This document shows positions 27,019 through 36,800 of a stretch of 64,000 nucleotides of DNA, piece by piece (position 1 is the first letter of the stretch; each line of letters opens with the position of its first letter). Both the position numbers and the translations under genes were made by a program. Below the pieces are notes generated by a model. That model had not been told where the DNA came from, ran no database searches, and saw only the letters and a program-made list of their open reading frames with translations. This DNA comes from an uncultured Sunxiuqinia sp. (GTDB taxonomy: Bacteria > Bacteroidota > Bacteroidia > Bacteroidales > Prolixibacteraceae): the NCBI RefSeq assembly GCF_947495665.1, contig NZ_CANLZV010000016.1, positions 37,290 to 101,289 on the forward strand. Direction: 5' to 3'.

Positions 27019-27624
27019 CTATTCAATCCCACTCAGAATCAGCAGTAAAAGGTGCATCGGAAGATAGTCCGAAAAATGTGTCCGGTAAATGGAAAGTGCT
27101 TTAGAAATGTGCTTCTCAACAGTTTTTATACTTACATTAAGGTATTCCGCAATCTCCTGATTTTTTTTCCCTTCAATTCGACTCATCTTAAAAACCTGTC
27201 GGCATTTATCAGGAAGTGAATCAAGCACCCTGATCACTTCATCCTGCAGTTCACGAGCAATTAGAACATAGGGTTCATCACCTACCATATCAATGTAGTA
27301 AAGCTCTTCGCCAAGCATTTGATCCTTCCAGTTCATATTCAGCTTATCCACAACCTTAAGGTGCCGGATATAATTCAGACTGGCATTCCGAACCATGCGA
27401 TACAGATAAGCTTCCGGATTTTCGTGCTTCAGAGAAGCATGATTTTCCCATAGTTTTATAAAAACATTCTGAACGATATCTTTTGCTAATCCTTGATCAC
27501 CAATAATTTTTAAGGAAAAAGCATATAAACGAGGGAAATACAGGTTATACAGACTTTCAAAAGCTTGTTCATTGCCGGAAGAAACATCGAAGAATAGTTT
27601 TTTATGGGTTAGTGTCAGGCTCAA
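27019..27624 (-). CDS. ECF RNA polymerase sigma-70 factor, FecI-like (PUL1)
   Basis: Region 2 (AFESLYNLYFPRLYAFS, DIVQNVFIKLWE, YLYRMVRNASLNYIRH) and region 4 (LPDKCRQVFKMSRIEGK, NQEIAEYLNVSIKTVEKHISKAL) are clear, and the length is about 200 residues. No ATG precedes region 2 in a reasonable place. The open frame runs on to an ATG at 27780, but that extension is hydrophobic and is encoded by a 16-bp terminator stem, so it is not translated in my view. A TTG at 27624 (giving MSLTLTHKK) is the best start, though less certain than the domain call. It likely drives PUL1 transcription under control of the FecR protein encoded next. Confidence 0.85.
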   Translation of the reverse strand: MSLTLTHKKLFFDVSSGNEQAFESLYNLYFPRLYAFSLKIIGDQGLAKDIVQNVFIKLWENHASLKHENPEAYLYRMVRNASLNYIRHLKVVDKLNMNWKDQMLGEELYYIDMVGDEPYVLIARELQDEVIRVLDSLPDKCRQVFKMSRIEGKKNQEIAEYLNVSIKTVEKHISKALSIYRTHFSDYLPMHLLLLILSGIE

Positions 27625-27737
27625 AGAGATGATGTTTAGCTGATTTTGTGAGGGCCAATATACAAAATTGTTCCAGTTCAATTTGCAAAAATTATCCAAA
27701 TCAAAATAGAAAATGACTTTGACACCCAACCAAACAA

Positions 27738-27776
27738 AAACAGGCAGCCAACTCCATTTTAGTTGACTGCCTGTTT
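27738..27776 (-). terminator. Terminator after the sulfatase, inside a spurious N-terminal extension of the sigma ORF
   Basis: AAACAGGCAGCCAACT (27738-27753) pairs with AGTTGACTGCCTGTTT (27761-27776) with one mismatch. Read on the minus strand it ends in TGTTTTTGTTTGG. It starts 26 bases past the sulfatase stop, separating that gene from the sigma gene. Confidence 0.85.
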
Positions 27777-27801
27777 CCATTTTAACATACTCGTTTTAGC
27801 C

Positions 27802-29253
27802 CTAAAGCCAAGGATCATTCATGTCTTTTAGCAAAGCTTCCAGTTCTTGTTCCATTTGTTGATCCAGCTCCGAATTCTGACCCCAGATATTCGTCAACTG
27901 GTACGGATCTTCTTTGTCGTGATACAAGTAATAGTACTTCTCGCCATCTTTTCCTTTAGATACCGCAAACGTGTATTCTTTATTCCGGAATCCTCTTTTG
28001 CCACCTCCCGGATTGTCCGGATTGGCACCAAAATAGAGCTGCTTATCGGGTCGAACAATCTTTTCGTCAGTAAACACCCCGGAATAATCTTTACCTTCCA
28101 CCTCCTTTGGAATTGACTCACCTAAGCCCATTAGCCCCAGCATGGTTGGCATGTAATCCGGAACACTGATCAGCAAATCGTCTGTTTTTGCCTTCAGCGC
28201 TTTGGGGTAATGAACAATGAGCGGAATTTCGTAGGCTTCTTTAAACCATACATTTTTGTGCATTAAGCCATGGCTGCCCATCATTTCGCCATGATCAGCT
28301 GAAAAAACAATGATGGTATTTTCGTATAAGTCCAAGCGTTTCAACTCTGCAATCACCCGTCCGATTTGGTCATCAACACCTTCAACCATCGCAAAATAAT
28401 CCGGAGCTAAATGAATTTTTTGCTCAACGCCACGATCACCTCCTTTGACATCTCGATTTGATGTAAATTCGACATTCTCCCGATTCAGTACTTCACGATA
28501 ATTCCGTTCGCCATAGGCTTTTTTGTAATTCTCTGGCACCTCGTCGAAAGGTGTATGTGGCGGATTAATGGACCAAAACATTGCAAAAGGCTTGTCCGAA
28601 TCGCGCTCTTGCTGGCTATTCCTCAGGTAATTAATCAAAACATCCGCCTCATGTTCCGGCGACCACTGATCAACCACCACTGGCTCGTCCTCCGGAGAAT
28701 TGGTTGCCCAATAATACGGTTGATTGTGCCGCCCATGCGTTCCGTAAGCATACCAAAAGCTAAATCCATGCCGATGGTCTGGCGGACACCAGGTATCCCA
28801 AATAACCGGTTCACCTTTGGCTGTCGGAGCTGGTCCGTCCAAATGCCACTTACCCACATACCCGGCACTGTAACCATTTTCGACCAACACATCCGAGAAA
28901 CAGGTTTCCTCTTTTTTCAGGTAATTTCCATACTCCGTTCTTGCAGAATTACAGTTCGAAATAACGCCATTTGAAAGCGGATACTTCCCGGTAAGTAACA
29001 TGCCTCGGTAAGGACTGCACAAGGGATGATTAGCCACCGCCTTGCTAAAAAACACTCCTTTTGAGGCCAAACCATCCAGGTTGGGAGTGTTGACCGGATC
29101 TTCATTCAAAAAACCTAAAGAGGCTCGACGATACTGGTCTGCAAAAATAAATAACAGGTTTGGTGAAGCTTTGCGCTCATCTTCCGCTTGCATTTTCACA
29201 CAAGACGAAAACAAAGAAGCCAAAGCCAGAAATGTTATAAATCGATTCTTCAT
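27802..29253 (-). CDS. Sulfatase, Cys-type (S1 family), lipoprotein
   Basis: 483 residues with lipobox LFSSC at Cys18. Active-site signature CSPYR at 79-83 in HPLCSPYRGMLLTGKYP; C79 must be oxidised to formylglycine by a maturase not in this window. Metal ligands: FADQ near 37-40 (DQ instead of the usual DD), GKWHLDG, and FSADHG. DQ in the first metal motif is a recurrent variant within S1 sulfatases. It has its own terminator, lies upstream of the PUL1 sigma gene on the same strand, and an IS3 element sits about 160 bases before its start, which may alter its expression. Confidence 0.93.
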   Translation of the reverse strand: MKNRFITFLALASLFSSCVKMQAEDERKASPNLLFIFADQYRRASLGFLNEDPVNTPNLDGLASKGVFFSKAVANHPLCSPYRGMLLTGKYPLSNGVISNCNSARTEYGNYLKKEETCFSDVLVENGYSAGYVGKWHLDGPAPTAKGEPVIWDTWCPPDHRHGFSFWYAYGTHGRHNQPYYWATNSPEDEPVVVDQWSPEHEADVLINYLRNSQQERDSDKPFAMFWSINPPHTPFDEVPENYKKAYGERNYREVLNRENVEFTSNRDVKGGDRGVEQKIHLAPDYFAMVEGVDDQIGRVIAELKRLDLYENTIIVFSADHGEMMGSHGLMHKNVWFKEAYEIPLIVHYPKALKAKTDDLLISVPDYMPTMLGLMGLGESIPKEVEGKDYSGVFTDEKIVRPDKQLYFGANPDNPGGGKRGFRNKEYTFAVSKGKDGEKYYYLYHDKEDPYQLTNIWGQNSELDQQMEQELEALLKDMNDPWL

Positions 29254-29454
29254 AAGTTCATCTTCAAACTGAGAGTTGCTAATTCATTCTTTATTCAATG
29301 GTGTAAAACTAGAGAATTTACAGCAACAGTGCAATCGATTGTACTTCCTTCTGTTATTTATTTACTCACCTCCTTATAAAAAACGAAAGTCATTCAGGAA
29401 GTGCTACATTTGAGTATACGGTAAGTTAAGTATTATTTTTACTTACTTACAACT

Positions 29455-29769
29455 ATGAACCAGATGAGAAAAAAGTTTGACAAGGAATTCAAGAAAAAAG
29501 CAGTAGAACTTTCTAATGCAAGAGGCAATGCTACTGAGATTGCGGAAGAATTAGGAATTGAGAGAGCATTGCTTCACCGTTGGCGTAAAGAGTTTAAACA
29601 ATATGACAAGAATAGCTTTCCAGGCCATGGAAATCTGAAGATGACAGATTTGGAACGTGAGAATGCCCGATTGCAAAAAGAGCTAAGGGATGCAAAGATG
29701 GAAAGGGACATTTTAAAAAAGGCAATCAGCATCTTCTCCGTGAGCGATGGGAAATCTACCTGTTTATAA
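29455..29769 (+). CDS. IS3-family transposase OrfA (helix-turn-helix)
   Basis: 104 residues. N-terminal IS3/IS911-type HTH: FDKEFKKKAVELS, ATEIAEELGIERALLHRWRKEF. A leucine-zipper-like coiled coil follows (LERENARLQKELRDAKMERDILKKA), as is usual in OrfA. The A_AAA_AAG heptamer at 29715-29721 lies in this coiled coil and lets ribosomes shift -1 into the OrfB frame, producing the OrfAB transposase. OrfA alone acts as a DNA-binding regulator in studied members. Confidence 0.92.
   Translation: MNQMRKKFDKEFKKKAVELSNARGNATEIAEELGIERALLHRWRKEFKQYDKNSFPGHGNLKMTDLERENARLQKELRDAKMERDILKKAISIFSVSDGKSTCL
29715..29721 (+). promoter_or_regulatory. Programmed -1 frameshift site A_AAA_AAG
   Basis: The heptamer lies in phase with OrfA (codons TTA AAA AAG). 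A -1 slip gives a frame open through to the OrfB start region, reading ISDHRPRFSIEMMCKVF, a junction typical of IS3 OrfAB proteins. Confidence 0.85.
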
Positions 29770-29798
29770 GTGACCACCGCCCTAGATTTTCTATTGAG

Positions 29799-30626
29799 AT
29801 GATGTGTAAAGTGTTCAAAATAAGCAAAAGCAGTTATTACCGATGGATGAAAAGTGGGCCATCTAAACGTTGGCTTGAAAATGAAGAGTTGCTGGTGAAT
29901 ATAAATAAAGTCTTTGAGGCCAGTTCTGGCAGCTATGGGAGTCCACGGATTGCTACAGAATTAAATACACTGGGCTTTCAGGTGTCAAGACAGAGAACCG
30001 CAAGGATTATGAAAGCGGCAGGAATACAGGCAAAAAGAAAGTTTGTAGCAACTACCGATTCCAGACATGGCTATCCAGTAGCCCCCAATATATTAAAAAG
30101 GGAATTTACGGAAGCAAGGCCAGCTCAGGTTTGGGTGTCCGATATTACCTACATCAGAACCTGCAAAGGCTGGTTATATTTAACGGTTATTATTGATTTT
30201 TTTGACCGCAAAGTTTTAGGATGGGCAATGAGCAGAGGATTGAGTGCTGAAGAAACTACAATTGCTGCATGGAGGATGGCTATTCGAAACAGACCGATTA
30301 CGCAAAAACTTATTTTTCACTCAGACAGGGGTATTCAATATGCTTGTTCGGCATTTACCAATGTGTTGAATACAAACAAATGGCTTAAAAGAAGTATGAG
30401 CAGAAAAGGAAATTGTTGGGACAATGCAGTTGCCGAAAGTTTCTTTAAAACAATAAAAGTTGAGTTTGTCTATAAAAATCAGTTTTCAACTCAGAACCAG
30501 GCAAAACTATCCTTATTCAAATGGATAGAAACTTGGTACAATCGTAGAAGGAGACACTCAGCTTTGGGTTATAAAACAATGGAAGAATTTAAATTAATAA
30601 ATAATAATCAGAGAAGAGCAGCATGA
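29799..30626 (+). CDS. IS3-family transposase OrfB (DDE integrase core)
   Basis: 275 residues from the ATG at 29799, but probably made mainly as the OrfAB fusion by the -1 shift, since conserved residues (DHRPRFSIE) precede the ATG in frame. HTH_21-like YGSPRIATELNTLG, then the rve catalytic core: first Asp in VWVSDITYI, second in LIFHSDRGIQY, Glu in NAVAESFFKTIK. The ending YNRRRRHSALGYKTMEEF is characteristic. No frameshift or stop breaks it. Confidence 0.93.
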   Translation: MMCKVFKISKSSYYRWMKSGPSKRWLENEELLVNINKVFEASSGSYGSPRIATELNTLGFQVSRQRTARIMKAAGIQAKRKFVATTDSRHGYPVAPNILKREFTEARPAQVWVSDITYIRTCKGWLYLTVIIDFFDRKVLGWAMSRGLSAEETTIAAWRMAIRNRPITQKLIFHSDRGIQYACSAFTNVLNTNKWLKRSMSRKGNCWDNAVAESFFKTIKVEFVYKNQFSTQNQAKLSLFKWIETWYNRRRRHSALGYKTMEEFKLINNNQRRAA

Positions 30627-30644
30627 CTCTTAACTAATCGTGCA

Positions 30645-30910
30645 GGGTTTTGTTGCATATCCATTCCTAGTATTGCAAGGTACATCGTATTAAATTGTTT
30701 TAAAACATAAAATGACTTCAGAATAACTAAAAGTCAATCTTAGTCCTTTTTGCAGCCAAATGATAACAAATGCCTAATCAGTCGTTAAACTCCAATCGTC
30801 AACATCCAAAAACAAAAGCCCCCTAACATAAGCTCAAGTCGCTGCACTTTAATTCTTTTTTGTATTTTAGGGTTTCTTTCGAAATTGATACTTAAACACA
30901 ATTAAAACCT
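30645..30910. other. Spacer between IS and epimerase-like gene
   Basis: No gene or convincing hairpin is visible. AT-rich sequence before 30911 presumably holds the promoter of the TIM-barrel gene; I could not single out a matching Bacteroidota TTTG / TAnnTTTG pair. Confidence 0.4.
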
Positions 30911-31816
30911 ATGAAGAGTAGAAGAGAGTTTTTACAAATTTCAGCAGCAGGTTCTGTTGGGATCGCTTTACTTGGGTCATTTTCAGCCTGCACCACCGCT
31001 CCTGCCGACCGAAAAAGTTACGGAGTTGGAATACAGCTTTACACCATTCGTGATGCGATGAGTGCCGACGCTCCTGGATCATTAAAGAAAGTTTCGGATC
31101 TTGGATATAAAAACCTGGAGTTGGCAGGCTATTCGAACGGAAAATTTTATGGTTACACACCTGCTGAGTTCAAAAAAATGGTTAACGATTTGGGCATGGA
31201 GATCATCAGTAGTCATACCCAAGTTGAAGCGGCGGGAATTACCCTTGAAAATGCCAACCTGATGGCTGATGCACACGCCAAGCTTGGTGTAAAATACTGC
31301 ATTCAGCCATGGGTAAATGATGAAGACAGACAAGTTGAGACCTATAAAAAGATGATTGCCGAATGGAATAAAGTTGGTGCGATAATGAAAGAACGAGGAA
31401 TTCAGTTTGGCTACCACAACCACAATTTTGAATTTGATACGTTGGACGGATTGGTTCCTTATTACGACCTGTTCATGCCTGAGTTGGATGCTGATCTGGT
31501 AACCATGGAGCTTGATTTATTCTGGGCCTCAAAAGCAGAACAAGATCCGGTTGAAATGTTTAACAAGTATCCAGGACGTTTCCAACTGCTACACATGAAA
31601 GATATGCGTACGAACGAAGATCCTTTCTACAATGTATATAAAGAAGATGTATGCAGTGTAGGAGAAGGAGTGATTGACTTCAAACGCATTTTAGCTACTA
31701 AAGAAACTGCCGGAACCAAATACTTATTTGTTGAAGATGACAACCAAGGCAACGGCAAACCGTTTGAAGGAATCGAAACTAGCATTGTCAATCTGACAAC
31801 TAAATTTTTATCATAA
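30911..31816 (+). CDS. Secreted sugar phosphate isomerase/epimerase-like TIM-barrel protein (xylose isomerase-like)
   Basis: 301 residues. The N-terminus has a Tat motif (SRREFLQ) and a lipobox (GSFSAC), so it is folded before export and probably lipid-anchored. The barrel belongs to the AP-endonuclease-2/xylose-isomerase-like superfamily: VGIQLYTIRD, NLELAGY, FGYHNHNFEF, MELDLFWA, LHMKDM and YLFVEDD provide the divalent-metal ligands. Exported members near glycan genes in Bacteroidota are linked to keto-sugar processing, but the substrate is not evident here. It stands alone on the plus strand between the IS and the PUL2 sigma gene, about 140 bases upstream of the latter. Confidence 0.85.
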   Translation: MKSRREFLQISAAGSVGIALLGSFSACTTAPADRKSYGVGIQLYTIRDAMSADAPGSLKKVSDLGYKNLELAGYSNGKFYGYTPAEFKKMVNDLGMEIISSHTQVEAAGITLENANLMADAHAKLGVKYCIQPWVNDEDRQVETYKKMIAEWNKVGAIMKERGIQFGYHNHNFEFDTLDGLVPYYDLFMPELDADLVTMELDLFWASKAEQDPVEMFNKYPGRFQLLHMKDMRTNEDPFYNVYKEDVCSVGEGVIDFKRILATKETAGTKYLFVEDDNQGNGKPFEGIETSIVNLTTKFLS

Positions 31817-31959
31817 AAATAAAGGCCCGGAGCAATTTTAAACGCTTTACTCCTTTTATGAAAAAATATCCCAAAACAAAATTCATAAGAGAATAGGAAA
31901 ACAATTAAAGTTTCTATACAAAAAAACTAACTTGTCACTCCTCAAAAAACACCTACTCA

Positions 31960-32544
31960 TTGAACGAAAGCTATCTAATAGAAGGGCTAAATAGGAAAGA
32001 TAAAACCATTTTCGATCTGGTTTTCAAGTACTACTACTCTGGATTATGTACTTATGCTTATTCCTACCTGAACGATGAAGGCAGCTCTGAAGATCTTGTT
32101 CAAGAACTATTTTTAAAGCTATGGTTAGCCAAGTCTGATATTATAATCAATACATCTCTAAAAGCTTATCTCTTCACAGCTATAAAAAACCGTTGTACTG
32201 ATTTTATTCGACACCAAGAAGTCAAACAAAAATATGAGCAATCTATATCTAAAAATCTCTGGCAAAGCGTTTTTATTAATGAATTCTATACAGAATCAGA
32301 GTTAGATGTAATTTTAGAACGAGCCTTAAAAAAAATCCCAGAAAAATGTCGTTACATATTTTGTTTAAGCCGCTTTGAAGGAAAAACAAATAATGAAATT
32401 GCTCTTAGCTTAAGCCTTTCCAAGAGAACAGTTGAAACACATATTAGCAACGCTTTAAAGATCCTCCGAGTGGAACTTGCCGATTATTTACCTCATTGCG
32501 TTATAGCTGCAATGGGAATTTTAACTTTATTAAACCAAGCTTAA
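31960..32544 (+). CDS. ECF RNA polymerase sigma-70 factor, FecI-like (PUL2)
   Basis: 194 residues from a TTG at 31960, which gives a standard N-terminus just before region 2 (FDLVFKYYYSGLCTYAYSYL, DLVQELFLKLW, YLFTAIKNRCTDFIRH). Region 4: IPEKCRYIFCLSRFEGK, NNEIALSLSLSKRTVETHISNALK. No ATG alternative lies closer. It begins PUL2, with fecR 166 bases downstream. Composition is visibly more AT-rich than PUL1. Confidence 0.92.
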   Translation: MNESYLIEGLNRKDKTIFDLVFKYYYSGLCTYAYSYLNDEGSSEDLVQELFLKLWLAKSDIIINTSLKAYLFTAIKNRCTDFIRHQEVKQKYEQSISKNLWQSVFINEFYTESELDVILERALKKIPEKCRYIFCLSRFEGKTNNEIALSLSLSKRTVETHISNALKILRVELADYLPHCVIAAMGILTLLNQA

Positions 32545-32710
32545 ACTCCCTACTAACCGCCATCTTCTTTTAATACATATCGCTATTTTTTTACGCATCC
32601 TTCTAATTTGCATTTTTAAAGTTGACAAAAAATGTCATTCGGCTTACGTGTAGTTGATTTGAAACACGTCTTAATAGTAAAAAAAGTTAGTCCATTTTAC
32701 AATTTACTGA

Positions 32711-33742
32711 ATGTCTGATCAACAAAAATCACGAGAAGAGTTAATTGCTGGATATTTTGACGATACATTATCGCCAAAAGAAAAAGCCTACGTTGAAGAA
32801 TGGAGCAAGTCTAACCAATCCATTTTCAATGACTACCAAAAAACATGGCATTTTTTCTTATTAAAAGAACAAATGAAACGGTTTGATGCAAACGTTGCCC
32901 TTTCCAGATTTAATCAATCATGTTTTTACAACAACAATAGGCCGGATAATATCTACTTTATACGAAGGATTGCAGCGATTCTCATTATTCCCATACTACT
33001 AGGAAGCCTGTATTTCTCTTTTTTATACTTCCATAATAAACAAACTGCATTAATCCAACCTTGGCAAACCATAACGACTCCACTTGGGACGCGTACTTCA
33101 TTTACTCTTGAAGATGGGACTAAAGTTTGGCTTAATTCTGGCTCAAAATTGTCATTTCCGAGTCACTTTTCAACAAACATCAGAGAAGTAAAACCATACG
33201 GTGAAGTATATTTCGATGTAGCCCCTAAAAAAACAAAACCGTTTATTGTCAATTGTGGCAAAATCAATGTAAAAGTACTAGGGACAAAATTTAATGTGCT
33301 ATATAGCCCAACCGACCGGCTGACTAAGATTGCATTAGCTCATGGCAAAATCGAGCTGTTTACTGGAGACAAAAATAGTCCTTTTCCTCTACTACAATTA
33401 AAACCTGGAGAACTGGCCACCTACAATCAGGAAGCAAATAATCTAGCCATTAAAACTGATAATATCGAAAAACATATAGGCTGGATTAATGGCAGGCTAT
33501 TTTTCGAAGATGACCCAATGCCTGTTGTTGTTGACAAACTGGAGCGTTACTTCAATATAAAACTCGAATATAAAGAGTCCGATTGGGATGATTTTTTATT
33601 AAATGCAAACTTCAAAGAAGAATCTTTGATACAAATCATGGAACTAATGAAAGTTTCCGTTCCTCTAAAATATGATATACTGCCAAGAGAAATACAAACA
33701 GATGGTAGTTATGACAAAATGCAAATAAAAATCTATAAATAA
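32711..33742 (+). CDS. FecR-family anti-sigma factor (PUL2)
   Basis: 343 residues: cytoplasmic N-terminal part (EELIAGYFDDTLSPKE), membrane helix at about 78-99, FecR domain (TPLGTRTSFTLEDGT, VWLNSGSKLSFPSHF, GEVYFDV, VLGTKFNV), and DUF4974 (VVVDKLERYFNIKLEY) at the C-terminus. Partner of the sigma factor encoded upstream and the STN domain of the SusC encoded downstream. Confidence 0.95.
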   Translation: MSDQQKSREELIAGYFDDTLSPKEKAYVEEWSKSNQSIFNDYQKTWHFFLLKEQMKRFDANVALSRFNQSCFYNNNRPDNIYFIRRIAAILIIPILLGSLYFSFLYFHNKQTALIQPWQTITTPLGTRTSFTLEDGTKVWLNSGSKLSFPSHFSTNIREVKPYGEVYFDVAPKKTKPFIVNCGKINVKVLGTKFNVLYSPTDRLTKIALAHGKIELFTGDKNSPFPLLQLKPGELATYNQEANNLAIKTDNIEKHIGWINGRLFFEDDPMPVVVDKLERYFNIKLEYKESDWDDFLLNANFKEESLIQIMELMKVSVPLKYDILPREIQTDGSYDKMQIKIYK

Positions 33743-33783
33743 TATGCCTATGAAATAAACCGGATAGTTAATGTTGTACAAAA

Positions 33784-33813
33784 GAAAGAGAAGAGCTCCA
33801 CCTCCTCCCTTTC
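33784..33813 (+). promoter_or_regulatory. Hairpin in the fecR-susC intergenic region (PUL2)
   Basis: GAAAGAGAAGAG (33784-33795) pairs with CTCCTCCCTTTC (33802-33813) at ten of twelve positions around CTCCAC. Its position equals that of the hairpins in PUL1 and PUL3, but the arms are purine/pyrimidine-biased. Confidence 0.5.
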
Positions 33814-33882
33814 AGAAATTTTAACTGCTCCTTTTTGATAAAAAAAAGAAGCAATCAATTAAAAATGTAAGTTGTCAAAATT

Positions 33883-36800
33883 ATGAAAAAAAAACGTATT
33901 TACGACTGGATTGTCTGTAGTATCAGGCGATTCGATAAAGAATTACTCGTTATGAAACTAATTAGCATTCTATTATTTGCCTTTGCCCTTCAGGGAGTCG
34001 CATCAGAAAGCTACGCTCAAATGGTCAAGATAAATCTAAACATGCATAACGCGACCGTCAAACAAGTTCTGAGCCAAATTGAAACAGAAACAGAATTTTG
34101 CTTTCTATATAATAGTAAAAAAGTAGATGTTGACAGGCAGGTTTCTCTAAAAATGGACCAAACAAATATTGAAGAAGTACTTAACCTGTTATTTACCAAA
34201 TCAGATGCCAGCTATATGATCATCGACAAACAAATTGTCCTTGTTCCTTCTGGAGATAAGTTGGCTTCGCAACAAGAACGAAAGATAACCGGGCAAGTAG
34301 TTAGCGAAGACGGTGAACCAATAGTCGGAGCAACTATCGTTATAAAAGGAACAACAATTGGAGCCTCAACTGATATTGATGGGCACTATTCGCTTTTGAT
34401 TCCTGTAAATGCCTCTACGCTCCAATTTTCATTTATTGGGATGAAAGCCCAGGAAGTTCAACTCTCAGGACAATCTGTTATCAACATAACGATGATTGAA
34501 GAGACAACCGGATTAAATGAAGTTGTTGTAACAGCATTGGGGATTAAACGTGAACAAAAAGCCATAGGTTATATCACCCAAAAAGTTTCCGGAAGTGATA
34601 TTGTAAAAGCAAACACAACAAACATTGCCAGTGCCCTTTCAGGCAAAGTTGCTGGTGTCAATATTACAAACGCCAACCAGCTAGATGGTGGATCCAGCCG
34701 AATTGTCCTAAGGGGAAACAATAATATACAAGGCAATAACCAGCCATTGATTGTTATTGACGGAATGCCTCTGGAGAATAATGTTAACCTTAATATTAAA
34801 GAAGGGGAAACATCCGAAAATACATCCAGGGTCAGGGATTTTGGTTCAGCGCTCAATTTCATTAACAGCAATGACATTGAAGATATGAACGTACTGAAAG
34901 GACCAGCAGCCGCTGCTTTATATGGTGCAAGAGGAGCCAATGGAGTAATATTAATCACAACCAAAAAAGGAACAAAGAAAGACGGTATCGGAATTGACTA
35001 TTCCTTTACATCTAAAATTACAACCCCTTACCGGTTTCGTGATCAGCAAGCGGAATATGGCTATGGAGGACTTCATTATTCTATGTATTCAGCGACAACA
35101 GAGTATCCCAAAGATGAAGAGGGCAATACTGTGTATCCTAAACAAACCTGGGGCTCCCCTCGCTGGGATGCAATCTACGGAAGGATGCCAGGTGGCTATA
35201 TGACATATGAAGACCCTGCTTTTACTTGGCATGCTTATTCCATGTCATGGGGACGTAAATTAGACGGATCAATGATAAAATGGTGGGATGGAGAAATGCG
35301 ACCTCATGAAGCAAGCTCTGAAGGTGAAAAGTATTTTTATAGGAATGGGATTACTAACACTCATAATATTTCATTTTCAAATGGTGGGGAATTTGGAACA
35401 GTCAGGGTTGGTATTACACGAGAAGACAGTAAAAGCATCGTAGATAACACCGACTACAACCGTACCGCTTTTTCACTGGGATCGAACCTAAATATTTCAA
35501 AGAGTTTAAGCACTGAAGTATATGCCACCTATAATAACTATTACAGACATAATGTTTTAGATATAGGGAATAATGACAACCTATTCAGTAAATATTTTTA
35601 TATTTTCCCTACCGACTATAAACCAGAGCTAGCATACTCAATGTATAAAAAAGCTGATGGGTCAAGATTCGACTTTGGGAATACTTACGGTACCGGAAAC
35701 TCCTTGTTTTGGAATTTGTACGAGAATGCCTATGACTATGAAAGGGATAATTTATTAGGTTCCCTAAACCTCCTGTATAATCCTTTCACTTGGTTAACCC
35801 TGTCGGTAAGAAACAGTATTGATTTGCGAATTGACGACAAAATACTGAAAGAAAAACCAACAGATAACCTGGGATTACAAAACGGATTTTATGAACATAA
35901 ATTAGACAAAGAAGTCATTACAAATACGGATTTTCTTGCTACTGCATCAAAAAACGGCCTGTTTGTAGAAAAACTCAATGCCCAATTTTCGTTGGGAGCG
36001 ACACGCTGGGAACGTAGCTTCTACGAAATATCCGGACAAACATCAGGTAAAAAATGGTTTAAAGACCCCTACCTATATACATTTGGAAATTACGACCCCG
36101 ACAAACAGAACGGACAAATTAGGGGCGAACAAATTACAAAAGAGGACATCTTAAATAAAAGAATTAACTCGGTCTTCGGGTTTATCGATTTAAGCTACGA
36201 CAATACGTTGTTTTTACAACTTACAGGCCGCAACGATTGGTCAAGTACACTACCGATGAACAATAATTCTTATTTTTATCCGTCGGCTTCTTTTAGCTTT
36301 GTTTTTACCGAGGCTATAACGATGCCCGAATGGTTTAATTTTGGGAAACTCCGTTTAGCATACGCCAGTGCTGCAACTGACACTGATCCATACCAAGTAG
36401 TACCAACATTCTCTTCCGGAGTATTTGGAGGAGCTTCTTACACATCTTTAAAAACAACACTCCCGCCGGTAAATCTAAAACCACAACGTTCAGAGTCGAT
36501 AGAAACCGGAATAAATGTATCCTTATTTGAAAACCGGTTCAAGTTTGATATGACTTGGTATCAAACCCGATCTTTCAACCAAATTATGGAAGCACCGGTA
36601 GCTCTATCATCAGGCTATAATCGATTGCGCTTTAATACCGGCGAGATGGAAAATAAAGGAATTGAAATCATAACCGGTTATGACATAATTAGAAGAAAAG
36701 ACTTTGACTGGAATATTGGACTTAATCTTTCTAAGAATAAAAACACATTACTATCTATGAGTGAGGGTGTTGATGTATTTGAAATTGGACAGATTTTTGG

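Larger units (their letters stand above)
29415..30644 (+). mobile_element. IS3-family insertion sequence (about 1.23 kb)
   Basis: Two overlapping-phase ORFs (OrfA 29455-29769, OrfB 29799-30626) with an intact DDE transposase and a canonical slippery heptamer. Terminal inverted repeats are imperfect: TATACGGTAAGTTAAG (29415) against TGCACGATTAGTTAAG read inward from 30644, 13 of the first 20 positions equal. No clear target duplication is visible (GAG left, GGG right), so the exact ends are provisional. The element looks intact and possibly active. Confidence 0.85.

Noticed and set aside
27624..27780. N-terminal extension of the PUL1 sigma factor from an ATG at 27780
   Set aside because: It is encoded by a terminator stem with a U-run and is unrelated to sigma region 1 or 2.
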